A stretch of 32,340 nt of DNA, taken from Bacteroidota bacterium. Lineage in GTDB: Bacteria; Bacteroidota; Bacteroidia; Bacteroidales; VadinHA17. The notes under the pieces were generated by a model that worked only from the letters and a program-made list of their open reading frames with translations, had not been told where the DNA came from and made no database searches. Position 1 is the stretch's first letter. The number at the start of each line of letters is the position of its first letter. Positions 10,523 to 19,280 of the stretch are shown piece by piece. The position numbers and the translations under genes are program-made. The stretch spans positions 1 to 32,340 of the forward strand of contig JAKLIJ010000013.1 of NCBI GenBank assembly GCA_022709665.1. The letters run 5' to 3'.

Positions 10523-13174
10523 CTAGTTGGCAAAGGGTACTTCCTTTCCTGTGAGCCTGATCCTTCCGCTGACTACATTCGTGAACTGGGGATCAAGGTA
10601 GCCGCTGAATCCGGGTTGTTTCCCACCTACAGTAATTGAAAAGTATCCCGGCTCTATCACTCTCTTGTTCTTCTTGTTAATAATTGAGAACTGACGGGGT
10701 TCAAGAGCGAACTCAACAACCTTGCTCTCGCCTGGTTTCAGGCTGATTCTGGAGAATCCCTCGAGCTGCCTTACCGGCCTGGGAGTTGTGGCCTTTTCAT
10801 CGGTCAGGTAAAGTTGTACAACCTCGTCACCTTCAACCTTGCCGGTGTTGGTAACCTTCACCTTCACAGTTATCTTTTCTCCTGCAACAGCCTTTTCGGC
10901 AAGCGACAGATCGCTGTAACTGAAAGTCGTGTAGCTCAGACCATAGCCGAAAGGATACAATGGTTCTTTGGTGAAATACCTGTAGGTCTTTCCTGCCATG
11001 TCGTAGTTCTCAAATTCGGGGATCTGCCCGATTGATTTGTAGTATGTTACAGGCAACCGTCCGGCAGGATTATAATCTCCGAAGATGACATCGGCAACAG
11101 CATTGCCTCCCTGCTGTCCTGAATAACCTGCAAGAAGTATTGCAGCAGCTTTCTCCTGAGCCTTGTTGATTGCGATCGCACCTCCGCTGGTAAGGACCAC
11201 AATTACAGGCTTGCCTGTGGCCACCATGGCATCAAGCAGTTTTTCCTGGACTGCAGGAAGCTGGATGTCGGTCCTGTCACCGCCGCTGAATCCTTCGATC
11301 TTTATTGGCATTTCCTCACCCTCAAGCCTTTGTGAGAGACCAAGTACCAGGATAACGGCATCAGCCTTACCTGCAGCTGCAACAGCCTTCTGAAGCATGT
11401 CTTTCCGGGGCTGGCTCCACAGTAGTTTCATGTCGGCATCGCCGGCGTAATTCTTGTACAGTACCTCTATTTTGTATTTCTGACCGGCCTGCAGTTCAAC
11501 CTGGAACTCCTTGTGGAAAGCGTGGTGTTCGTTCCTTTCTGCAAGAACCTGTTTTCCTTCAAATAATACTTCATAACCGGATGATCCCCAGGTTCCTATA
11601 GCGTACGATCCGCTCTCGGGAGGAACCAGGTAAGTTGTCCACCTGACTCCGAAATCATCATCGGGCAGATCGGTGGAAGGAGATGAATGTTCCCAGTAGA
11701 AATTGATCTGGTCGTCCCTGCGCGTAAATACAGGTTCGCCCTTCATCTCCCTGTTGTTGAAGTATTCGCCCAGAGCCCCCTGCTTTCCGTCGGGAGCCTG
11801 GAGATATCTTGAAGGAATAACGGTGAGATTGTGAATACCGTCGGCAAGGTCGCTTCCCTCGGCATACAGGACTTCTGTTTCAGGTTTCACCTTGTTCTTT
11901 ATACCCCTCAGTATTGTAACCGGATCTTTGGGTATCCCGTTATAGTTGCCAATGAGAGCTTCAAAATTGTCTGCATTCGGACCTATTACAGCTAATGTTT
12001 TTACCGATTTTGCAAGAGGAAGCGCATTGTCTGAATTCTTCAGAAGCACAATGGATTCGCTGGCCGCCTTCCGGGCAAGAGTATTGTTGTAATCAGAGCA
12101 GTTTGCAAAGTAAGGAATGCCTGCATAGGGAACAATGTCATCCGGATCGAACATCCCCAGCCTGAACCGGGCTGTAAAGATTCTCCTGGCTGCAGTGTTA
12201 ATATCCTCTTCTGTGAGGAGACCTCTCTCAACAGCCGTAAGAAGGTTGTTGTAATCTACTCCGCATTCCAGGTCCGTCCCGGCCTTTACTGCCTGCGCTG
12301 CTGCCTCAGCGGAATCTTTGGCATATTTGGTAAACTTGTAAAAATCTGAAATTGCCCAGCAGTCAGAAACAATGTACCCCTTGAACCCCCACTCATTGCG
12401 CAGGATCCCGTAAAGAGTCGGATTTGCGCAGCAGGGAATGCCGCGGAACATGTTATAGGCACCCATTACCGAATAGGCGCCGGCATCAACAACAAGAGTG
12501 CGGAAAGCCGGCAGGTAGGTCTCCCTCAGATCCACCTCGCTCACATTTGCATTGAACTCATGCCTTAGCGATTCCGGACCTGAATGCACCGCATAATGCT
12601 TTGCCGTTGCCACCGTCTTCAGGTATCTGGGATCGTCTCCCTGCAGCCCTTTGACAAACTGATAGCCCATCCGGGCGGTAAGAAAGGGATCTTCGCCGTA
12701 GGTCTCATGACCTCTTCCCCATCGCGGATCCCTGAAGATATTTATATTTGGCGACCAGAAGGTAAGCCCCTGGTAGATCCCCGTTTTGCCTCTTCTCTGG
12801 AACTCATGGTATTTAGCCCTGGCCTCATCGGAAATGGCATTAGCCACGTTGAATATAAGTCCTTCATCCCATGAGTTGGCAATAGTGATCGACTGTGGAA
12901 AAACAGTAGCAAATCCGGCACGTGCAACACCATGTAGTGCCTCGTTCCACCAGTTGTACGACGGGATACCCAGTCGGGGAATAGCCGGCGCGGTATAAAG
13001 AAGCTGATCGGCTTTTTCCTTAAGGGTAAGCCTTGAAACAAGATCGTTGACCCGCTGTTCCTCACTCAGGGACGGATCCCTGAAAGGGAAAGCATAGGTT
13101 CCCTGCTGAGCTTCAGCAGGACAAACAAATGCCATTAATAAAATGGCAAACAAACCCTGAATAAAATTTTTCAT
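10523..13174 (-). CDS. GH3 beta-glucosidase/beta-xylosidase with PA14 and FnIII-like domains
   Basis: The 883-residue protein has a signal peptide ending near AEA-QQ (residues 1-22). The GH3 barrel contains LGIPSYNWWNEALHGVAR, a form common in xylosidase/arabinosidase-type GH3s, and the nucleophile Asp271 in YIVSDCW. The second alpha/beta domain is interrupted by a PA14 module at about residues 466-588 (GALGEYFNN to DMKLLW), then resumes with the GLSQRLEGEEM region expected to supply the acid/base Glu. A fibronectin-III-like domain closes the protein. It should remove non-reducing beta-linked glucose or xylose from short oligosaccharides. It is the last gene of the operon and ends before the terminator shared with GH27. 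Glucosidase versus xylosidase activity cannot be decided from the sequence. Confidence 0.9.
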   Translation of the reverse strand: MKNFIQGLFAILLMAFVCPAEAQQGTYAFPFRDPSLSEEQRVNDLVSRLTLKEKADQLLYTAPAIPRLGIPSYNWWNEALHGVARAGFATVFPQSITIANSWDEGLIFNVANAISDEARAKYHEFQRRGKTGIYQGLTFWSPNINIFRDPRWGRGHETYGEDPFLTARMGYQFVKGLQGDDPRYLKTVATAKHYAVHSGPESLRHEFNANVSEVDLRETYLPAFRTLVVDAGAYSVMGAYNMFRGIPCCANPTLYGILRNEWGFKGYIVSDCWAISDFYKFTKYAKDSAEAAAQAVKAGTDLECGVDYNNLLTAVERGLLTEEDINTAARRIFTARFRLGMFDPDDIVPYAGIPYFANCSDYNNTLARKAASESIVLLKNSDNALPLAKSVKTLAVIGPNADNFEALIGNYNGIPKDPVTILRGIKNKVKPETEVLYAEGSDLADGIHNLTVIPSRYLQAPDGKQGALGEYFNNREMKGEPVFTRRDDQINFYWEHSSPSTDLPDDDFGVRWTTYLVPPESGSYAIGTWGSSGYEVLFEGKQVLAERNEHHAFHKEFQVELQAGQKYKIEVLYKNYAGDADMKLLWSQPRKDMLQKAVAAAGKADAVILVLGLSQRLEGEEMPIKIEGFSGGDRTDIQLPAVQEKLLDAMVATGKPVIVVLTSGGAIAINKAQEKAAAILLAGYSGQQGGNAVADVIFGDYNPAGRLPVTYYKSIGQIPEFENYDMAGKTYRYFTKEPLYPFGYGLSYTTFSYSDLSLAEKAVAGEKITVKVKVTNTGKVEGDEVVQLYLTDEKATTPRPVRQLEGFSRISLKPGESKVVEFALEPRQFSIINKKNKRVIEPGYFSITVGGKQPGFSGYLDPQFTNVVSGRIRLTGKEVPFAN

Positions 13175-13226
13175 GATTAGTGGTTGATGTTGTTGATATA
13201 AAATATGTTAAAGAATTCAGATTCCT

Positions 13227-14669
13227 CTAATCGGGCTTCTCAACCTTAAGTGCAATATCAGTCAGGTACAATGGGGTGTTAAGCACAAGCCATCCTCCCT
13301 GATGGCCATTAATATCATTCACCGTCCTTCCCCCGGTAATGGTGTTTACCCAGGTGATCCGGTATGGACCGGCAGGAAGATTAATCTCCACCAGGGCGCT
13401 CGTCCCGGGTGTTTCATTCCCGTCAAGGTAATATACCATTGTTCTGTGACCATCTGCCAGTCCCCTGACTGAAAGCTTCTCCTGTCCAATAAACCTTATG
13501 ATACCCTCGGATACAGGTTTCATGTCAGCAATATCAACCTCCCTCATGAAACCCGCAAGAATCCCGAACTGATTTCGCAGGGCTTTGCCGCCTCCTCCCG
13601 GCTGATTCTGCGGTATTTCAAAGCTGCCATCCTCCATACCTGCCGTAAAAGAATAATCGAGATGATTGAACAAAGCGCCTCCGGCAAGAATGAAATTCCA
13701 GGCTTCTTTCCTGTAAGTCTCATCTTCCGTACCGTCAAATCCCGTCTCGTTGTCTCCAACAGGAAGATTCAGATCATAATTCATAGCCACAGTCACAGGA
13801 GGCGCTGCGTAATGAAAGTTATAAACTGAAACTCCATCCCTGGGTTGGGGGACCTTCTTTTTCAGGTTTGCAACATTGTTCGAAATGAGATGCCTGTGGT
13901 CAAAGTCCTTCTCAGCATCGACAACAATCCGTGTCATGTGATCTTCCCACTGTCGCAATGCAATGGTATCACCAAAATAAGGCTCGTTGCAAATCTCATA
14001 AGACAGATTATCAAAGTCACTGAGCTCCTCTACTATCTTCCTGACCATCTTTTCCTGTATCTCAAGCAACTCCGGATGCTTCAGCGAAAGAACCTCACGA
14101 TGGTCGGTTATCCTGAGTGTGCCGTTTACATTGTTGGAATGATACAGAGGAGAAAGCTTCCACTGCACAGTATCATAAAAATTGGAAAACAGGTCGAGTT
14201 CCACAATGATATCCCTTTTGCCTGCTTCGGAGACAAAGTCCTTCAACCTGGCAAAATATTCAATATCCCATTCATCGAGGTTAAACCTGTTTCCTCCGAC
14301 AGCATAACCCGGTTCAGTACCTCTGGCCCACGGACAGATAAACTTCCCTGAATCAGGTGCCAGTGTATTCCGGCTGATCCCAAATGCTCCTTTGGGTTCC
14401 ACATAAATTCCGGAGAATGTCCTGGTAATATTCAGTCCGCAGGCAGCAAGCTCATCAAAGTACCTGATATAATCAAAGTCGCGATTCAGCACGGCACCGT
14501 AATGCTCGGTGGATCCAATCAAAAGGGTTGGTTTCCCTCTGAACAGGAAGTAATGAGGATTATCCGGATTCACCGCCAGAAATCCCTCACTCCGAGGAGA
14601 AGAACCGCAGGAAATTACCAGAAAGGCAATCACTGACCAGCCCGCATAATTTACTAATTTCAGATTCAT
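13227..14669 (-). CDS. Unclassified clan GH-A-like glycoside hydrolase lipoprotein
   Basis: This 480-residue protein starts with a lipoprotein signal (FLVISC, Cys21). The body reads like a TIM-barrel retaining glycosidase. Glu229 in YEICNEPYFG matches the Asn-Glu-Pro acid/base signature of clan GH-A, and Glu308 in PVGDNETGFDG, roughly 80 residues later, is a reasonable nucleophile at the end of strand beta-7. An aromatic-rich N-terminal stretch (GSTEHYGAVLNRDFDY) and a C-terminal beta-rich segment (about 395-475) resembling a small sandwich domain complete it. I cannot place it in a numbered family with confidence; GH5-like and DUF4038-like proteins are the nearest impressions. Its position, between the Gfo/Idh/MocA gene and GH3, suggests work on the same glycan as the neighbouring enzymes. 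Confidence 0.65.
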   Translation of the reverse strand: MNLKLVNYAGWSVIAFLVISCGSSPRSEGFLAVNPDNPHYFLFRGKPTLLIGSTEHYGAVLNRDFDYIRYFDELAACGLNITRTFSGIYVEPKGAFGISRNTLAPDSGKFICPWARGTEPGYAVGGNRFNLDEWDIEYFARLKDFVSEAGKRDIIVELDLFSNFYDTVQWKLSPLYHSNNVNGTLRITDHREVLSLKHPELLEIQEKMVRKIVEELSDFDNLSYEICNEPYFGDTIALRQWEDHMTRIVVDAEKDFDHRHLISNNVANLKKKVPQPRDGVSVYNFHYAAPPVTVAMNYDLNLPVGDNETGFDGTEDETYRKEAWNFILAGGALFNHLDYSFTAGMEDGSFEIPQNQPGGGGKALRNQFGILAGFMREVDIADMKPVSEGIIRFIGQEKLSVRGLADGHRTMVYYLDGNETPGTSALVEINLPAGPYRITWVNTITGGRTVNDINGHQGGWLVLNTPLYLTDIALKVEKPD

Positions 14670-14729
14670 TATTGAATTTGCTCTATAGTAACTTTCTCAT
14701 CGGACCCTCTCCGGGCCGTATAACGGCAG

Positions 14730-16040
14730 CTAAACAACAGGCAGTTTCCATGGAGCCCTGTAATCCGGAACCAGGTAAGCGTTCGCCTCAACATCATTTG
14801 TGAATCTGGTACCGTCCCATACAAGCTTTTTGCCTGTCCGATAAGCTATATTTCCAAGAGCTGAGAACTTAGCTATATGAGCGCCGATCTCTATGCTGGC
14901 ATTGGTCTTCTGATTCCGGCCGGCAATACATTCAAGATGGTTCTTTACATGGTTCTTCAGACCAACATCCAATCCTCTTTTCAGCGGAACTGCTTCCATC
15001 CTGATCTTTCCGTTAACCTTTTCAGGGATCACTTCCCAGCCCGACCTGTCAACAACCAGGGTTCCGTTCTCACCGACAAATCCAAGCCCGTGGTTTCTTC
15101 CATAAGCTCCATCATCAATCCCTATGGCATGATCCCACAGAACATTGAAACCGTCAAACTCATAAATTGTCTGAAGGCTGTCGGGTGTTTCACAGGCATC
15201 GTCGGGATAACCGTATTTGCCTCCCATTGCCATTATCGACCTGGGCGCTGTTACATTCATGGCAAAGAGCGCATAGTCGAGAAGATGCACACCCCAGTCG
15301 GTCATCAGGCCGCCGGCATAATCCCAGAACCATCTGAAGGTGAAATGAAAGCGGTTCCTGTTGAAAGCCCTCGACGGGGCCGGACCAAGCCACATGTCAT
15401 AGTCAACTCCTGCCGGAACAGACTCGTCGGGCAGAACCGGGATGGTGGGACACCAGCCCTGATATGAAAATACTCTTACAAGCCTAATCTTTCCAAGCTT
15501 GCCGGAATTAACGAAATCTACTGCATCCTGCCAGTGCGGATCACTTCTCTGCCACTGACCTACCTGAACAATGCTCTTGTATCGCTGAGCAGCTTTTACC
15601 ATCAGGTTACACTCCTCAATGGTCCGGCCAATGGGCTTTTCAACATAGACATCCTTTCCCGCCTCGCATGCTGCAACCATCTGGATACAGTGCCAGTGAT
15701 CGGGAGTTCCGACTATAACCAGATCAATGTCCTTGTTGTCGATTAGCTTTCTCCAGTCCTTGTAAAGGCCGGCTGGCTTCGCTCCCCTTATCTTCTGAAC
15801 ATCCCCGGCCCTCCTCTGAAGCACCGAATCATCAATGTCGCACAGGGCAACGCATTCCGTCTGCGGATTCTCCAGAAAGGCGCTCAGATTGCTCCAGCCC
15901 TGACCGTTGCATCCTATCAGACCGATCCTGACCTTGTCGCTGGGCGGAACAGGTTTTCCCGAAGTCTGAAGTACGGGTCCAAAAGTCAGCCCGGCAGCTG
16001 TAATGGCGCTGTTCTTAAGAAAGGTACGTCGTGTTGTCAT
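14730..16040 (-). CDS. Tat-exported Gfo/Idh/MocA-family oxidoreductase
   Basis: I choose the ATG at 16040 because it begins directly with a twin-arginine signal (MTTRRTFLKNSAITAAG); an in-frame ATG at 16070, 3 bp after the galM stop, would add ten residues. The mature protein has a Rossmann NAD(P)-binding N-terminus (RIGLIGCNGQGW), the family EKPIGRT motif at about 134-140, and TDWGVHLLDYA in the C-terminal domain. Family members oxidise or reduce sugars, and some exported relatives (GH109) act as NAD-dependent glycosidases through a transient keto intermediate. Export with a tightly bound cofactor fits the Tat route. Its reaction in this operon is unknown; processing of an unusual sugar or a redox-assisted cleavage are possible. 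Confidence 0.85.
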   Translation of the reverse strand: MTTRRTFLKNSAITAAGLTFGPVLQTSGKPVPPSDKVRIGLIGCNGQGWSNLSAFLENPQTECVALCDIDDSVLQRRAGDVQKIRGAKPAGLYKDWRKLIDNKDIDLVIVGTPDHWHCIQMVAACEAGKDVYVEKPIGRTIEECNLMVKAAQRYKSIVQVGQWQRSDPHWQDAVDFVNSGKLGKIRLVRVFSYQGWCPTIPVLPDESVPAGVDYDMWLGPAPSRAFNRNRFHFTFRWFWDYAGGLMTDWGVHLLDYALFAMNVTAPRSIMAMGGKYGYPDDACETPDSLQTIYEFDGFNVLWDHAIGIDDGAYGRNHGLGFVGENGTLVVDRSGWEVIPEKVNGKIRMEAVPLKRGLDVGLKNHVKNHLECIAGRNQKTNASIEIGAHIAKFSALGNIAYRTGKKLVWDGTRFTNDVEANAYLVPDYRAPWKLPVV

Positions 16041-16073
16041 ATTGTTCAGATTTAGTGAGTTTACAATCATTTT

Positions 16074-17201
16074 TTAGAGAACACCGAACCTGTAGATAGT
16101 CCTTGTCTTATAAGTCTCTCCAGGATTCAGGACTGTGCCTGGGAACTCAGGATGATTGGGACTGTCGGGAAAGTGCCCCGATTCAAGGCAAAAACCTGTC
16201 CTGAAATCGTAGACTATTCCACCATGGCCTGTCTGAGTGCCATTCAGGAAATTGCCTCCATAAAACTGAAGACCAGGCTGGTCGGTCTCAACCTCTAGCA
16301 CCCTGCCCGAAAGTGATTCGTAAACCATTGCATCAATCGCCTCAGTATTGTCCAGAACAAAATTATGGTCATAGCCTTTTCCGAGAATCAGCTGATCATA
16401 GGGTTCCTCCAGCCTGGTATCTATCATAAAAGGCTTTGTGAAATCAAAGGGAGTGCCGGAAACCGGACGGATCTCTCCGGTAGGAATCATGACAGAATCG
16501 ACCGGCGTGAACGCCGATGCCCTTATCATAAGGATATGATCATTGATATCGTCAACCCCCGCTCCGTGAAGATTGAAATAGGCATGATTCGTAAGGTTAA
16601 TCACGGTCTTTTTGTCCGTCGTGGCCTTATAATCCATTATTATCTCATTGTTGTCGGTCCAGGTATAGGTGACTTCAGCATCCACATTACCCGGGAATCC
16701 CATCTCCATATCCGGGCTCCTGTATGTAAATTTAACTGCAGGATATTCGCTACCCTTCACTATCTCTGTATTCCAGACCACACTGTGCCAGCCCTTCGGC
16801 CCTCCGTGAAGTGTATTAGGACCATTGTTCCGGGGAAGGGTATATTCAACACCGTCGAGAGTGAATTTTCCTCCTGCTATCCTGTTTGCATATCTGCCAA
16901 CAGTCGAACCGAAAGACATGTCCCCGTTGAGAGTAGCCTCAAAAGTATCATATCCGAATGTTATGTTTTCCCTTTCACCTTTCCTGTCGGGCACTTCAAT
17001 CCAGTTAATCTTGGCTCCGTAATTAGTCAGTTTGATTACGTTCCCCTTACTGTTCGTAAGGGTAAGAAGAAATACGTCCTTCCCCTCATGATTCCCGAAT
17101 AATTCCTGTCTGACATTCTTCGACGAGCTGCTGCAATCCGTAAAGAGCACCAGCGATGCAACCATAACTGCTGCAAGTAAAAAATTCCTTTTCATCATCA
17201 T
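16074..17201 (-). CDS. galM: Aldose 1-epimerase (galactose mutarotase), lipoprotein
   Basis: The 375-residue protein has the GalM beta-sandwich fold with catalytic His206 in NLTNHAYFNLHG and Glu340 in GFCLESGHFPDS. The substrate-binding LHGGPKGW and GRYANRI segments are also typical. The N-terminus is hydrophobic and followed by Cys23 (LVLFTDCSS), which suggests a lipoprotein although Asp just before the Cys is unusual for a lipobox. Three consecutive Met codons make the exact start uncertain by up to two residues. It interconverts alpha and beta anomers, which fits a place beside two enzymes that release galactose or xylose. The next gene begins within about 33 bp. Confidence 0.93.
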   Translation of the reverse strand: MMMKRNFLLAAVMVASLVLFTDCSSSSKNVRQELFGNHEGKDVFLLTLTNSKGNVIKLTNYGAKINWIEVPDRKGERENITFGYDTFEATLNGDMSFGSTVGRYANRIAGGKFTLDGVEYTLPRNNGPNTLHGGPKGWHSVVWNTEIVKGSEYPAVKFTYRSPDMEMGFPGNVDAEVTYTWTDNNEIIMDYKATTDKKTVINLTNHAYFNLHGAGVDDINDHILMIRASAFTPVDSVMIPTGEIRPVSGTPFDFTKPFMIDTRLEEPYDQLILGKGYDHNFVLDNTEAIDAMVYESLSGRVLEVETDQPGLQFYGGNFLNGTQTGHGGIVYDFRTGFCLESGHFPDSPNHPEFPGTVLNPGETYKTRTIYRFGVL

Positions 17202-17250
17202 TAAAATTTATTTCTTTCAGATTCTAAATATAATAATTTTGAACACAAAT

Positions 17251-19260
17251 TCATCTGCCTGAACGGAACTGGTTTGCAGGAAGTCCCGATTTGCCGAATA
17301 ATGAGGCTTCAGCCCCGTTACGCCAGCAGTACCTCACCGATACCGGGTTGCTGACACGCGATGATGACACCACTACTTCTTCACCTTCTATCCTTGCATC
17401 GGCTTCGTGATATTTTCCGTCGGCTCCTGCTATCTCAAATTCGGTTAATCCGCGTTCACCCGCCTCCAGACCTCCACCAGTGTTGTCAAATGACACCCTT
17501 ATCCTCCTGCCCTCAACATTCATGGACTTGAATTCCGGTCCCTGACTGACAACATCCCTGCCATATTCTTTAGCAAGGGCAAGGTTTGCAAGCCTCTCCC
17601 CGACTTCCTTCTTGAAAGGAGGATGAATATTCATAACGGTGGCAATGTCGAGAGTGACTGCCATACCGGTATTTGGAAGTTTCAGGGCTGCCTCCTGGGC
17701 TTCACGAAGAAAAGCTGATTCCGTTGAATCGACACCTCCGTAAACATAAGGAGCTATCTGGACAAAGTAAAAAGGAAAATCCTTAATTCCCCATGCTTCC
17801 CTCCAATTCTCAATCATAAGAGGGAATATCTCCGAATACTGTTCATGCCTTCCCACATTTGATTCACCCTGGTACCATATAGCGCCTTTTATTGTATAAT
17901 CCAGAAGAGGACTGATCATACCGTTAAACAATGAGGTGGGAGTTGATGAACCAATTGCCTTTGGCCTTTTTGTTTTCTGATATTCATTACCGGAAAGATC
18001 GAAAACATAAAACTTGTTCCCCGACAGTTCTGCCACAGGCTGGAATTTCCATTCACCGTCGAGACTGACAGAAGGAACCGGGCTGCCGGTAACTGCTATT
18101 TTCATAACACCGGGTATGGCCCACAATCCGCCTCCTCCCTGGTTATCTATTACCCTTACCGCAATTGTATTAGTACCTTCCTTTACAAGTTTTCCAGGAA
18201 CATTATATTCCCTCGGAACCTGGTAAACTCCTGATATCTCGTGTGATCCGACAAGCTCTCCGTTGAAGTAAGTCCTGTCCATATCATCTATCGGCCCCAG
18301 CATCAGCGACAGATCACGACCGGCCATCTCCCCGGGCAGCTCAATTGTTTTCCTGAACCAGACGGCTCCGTCAAAATCGCCTGTTGCAGTTTCAAACAAA
18401 GCGGGCAGATTCATCGCCTGCCATTGTGAATCATCAAAATCAGGCATCGGGGCTGCAGCATCTTTGAAATCGAGATCCTTCCACTGGTCTTCACCTGCTT
18501 TGTCAGCCACGACCTGCCGGTGACTTTCGAGCCACTTCTGATACTCCTGCAACAGCGGGGCTGATTCCTGAATCTCCTTTATTTCATTGGTAAACTCACC
18601 GGCCTTTTCAAGACTACCGGCCGAAATCCAGGCCTCGGCGGGAGTGCCTCCCCATGAGCTTGCTATCAACCCTACCGGTACCTTAAGGTCCTCATGAAGC
18701 TTCCTTCCGAAGAAATATCCCGTGGCACTGAAGGGACTAACCGTTGAAGGGGAACAAACCTCCCATTTCCCGGTGCAGTCGTCAAGTGGCTCTCCCGACA
18801 CTCTGCGTGCCACACTGAAAAGCCTTATTTCAGGGAAGCCAGCTGAGGCAATGGTTGATGCCGAATGCATAACGGTGTCGTTCGGAGGCCATCCGGCAAG
18901 CGGCATTTCCATATTCGATTGCCCCGAGCAAACCCATACCTCACCTATAAGCACATTGGTAATCGTAATGGCGCTCTTCTTCCCGGTTACGGTGATGTCG
19001 TATGGACCGCCTGCTTCCGGAGTTTTAAGCTGAACAGTCCATTTCCCGTCATCACCTGCGACCGTCCGGCCTTCAGCCTGCCAGCCTGCCGTCACAACAA
19101 CCGTTTCGCCCGCTCCGGCTTTTCCCCATAACTTTACGTCGGCATTCTGCTGAAGAAGCATGTTGTCGCCGATTATTGAAGGAAGTTCAATGCCCTGCTC
19201 TTCCCTGCCGCAGGCTGCTGACAGGAAAAGAAACAACAATACGCTAATCCTGATTTTCAT
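17251..19260 (-). CDS. SGNH/SASA-type acetylesterase with inserted sugar-binding domain (CE20-like)
   Basis: The 669-residue lipoprotein (LSAACG, Cys17) belongs to the sialate O-acetylesterase-type SGNH hydrolases. The nucleophile is Ser115 in CSGQSNMEM, the oxyanion Gly block is SSWGGTPAEAW (201-211), a second block is WYQGESNVG (462-470), and the catalytic His is probably H546 in MNIHPPFKKEVG. Between the two halves of the SGNH domain, residues about 272-408 form a separate jelly-roll that resembles the N-terminal sugar-binding domain of GH2 enzymes (DDSQWQAMNLP, RTYFNGELVGSH). That split arrangement is what I recall for CE20 xyloglucan acetylesterases, which remove acetyl groups from galactose side chains. 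With GH31 and GH2 in the same operon this is more plausible than action on sialic acid. Confidence 0.87.
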   Translation of the reverse strand: MKIRISVLLFLFLSAACGREEQGIELPSIIGDNMLLQQNADVKLWGKAGAGETVVVTAGWQAEGRTVAGDDGKWTVQLKTPEAGGPYDITVTGKKSAITITNVLIGEVWVCSGQSNMEMPLAGWPPNDTVMHSASTIASAGFPEIRLFSVARRVSGEPLDDCTGKWEVCSPSTVSPFSATGYFFGRKLHEDLKVPVGLIASSWGGTPAEAWISAGSLEKAGEFTNEIKEIQESAPLLQEYQKWLESHRQVVADKAGEDQWKDLDFKDAAAPMPDFDDSQWQAMNLPALFETATGDFDGAVWFRKTIELPGEMAGRDLSLMLGPIDDMDRTYFNGELVGSHEISGVYQVPREYNVPGKLVKEGTNTIAVRVIDNQGGGGLWAIPGVMKIAVTGSPVPSVSLDGEWKFQPVAELSGNKFYVFDLSGNEYQKTKRPKAIGSSTPTSLFNGMISPLLDYTIKGAIWYQGESNVGRHEQYSEIFPLMIENWREAWGIKDFPFYFVQIAPYVYGGVDSTESAFLREAQEAALKLPNTGMAVTLDIATVMNIHPPFKKEVGERLANLALAKEYGRDVVSQGPEFKSMNVEGRRIRVSFDNTGGGLEAGERGLTEFEIAGADGKYHEADARIEGEEVVVSSSRVSNPVSVRYCWRNGAEASLFGKSGLPANQFRSGR

Positions 19261-19280
19261 CTTTATGATTATTAAGAATT

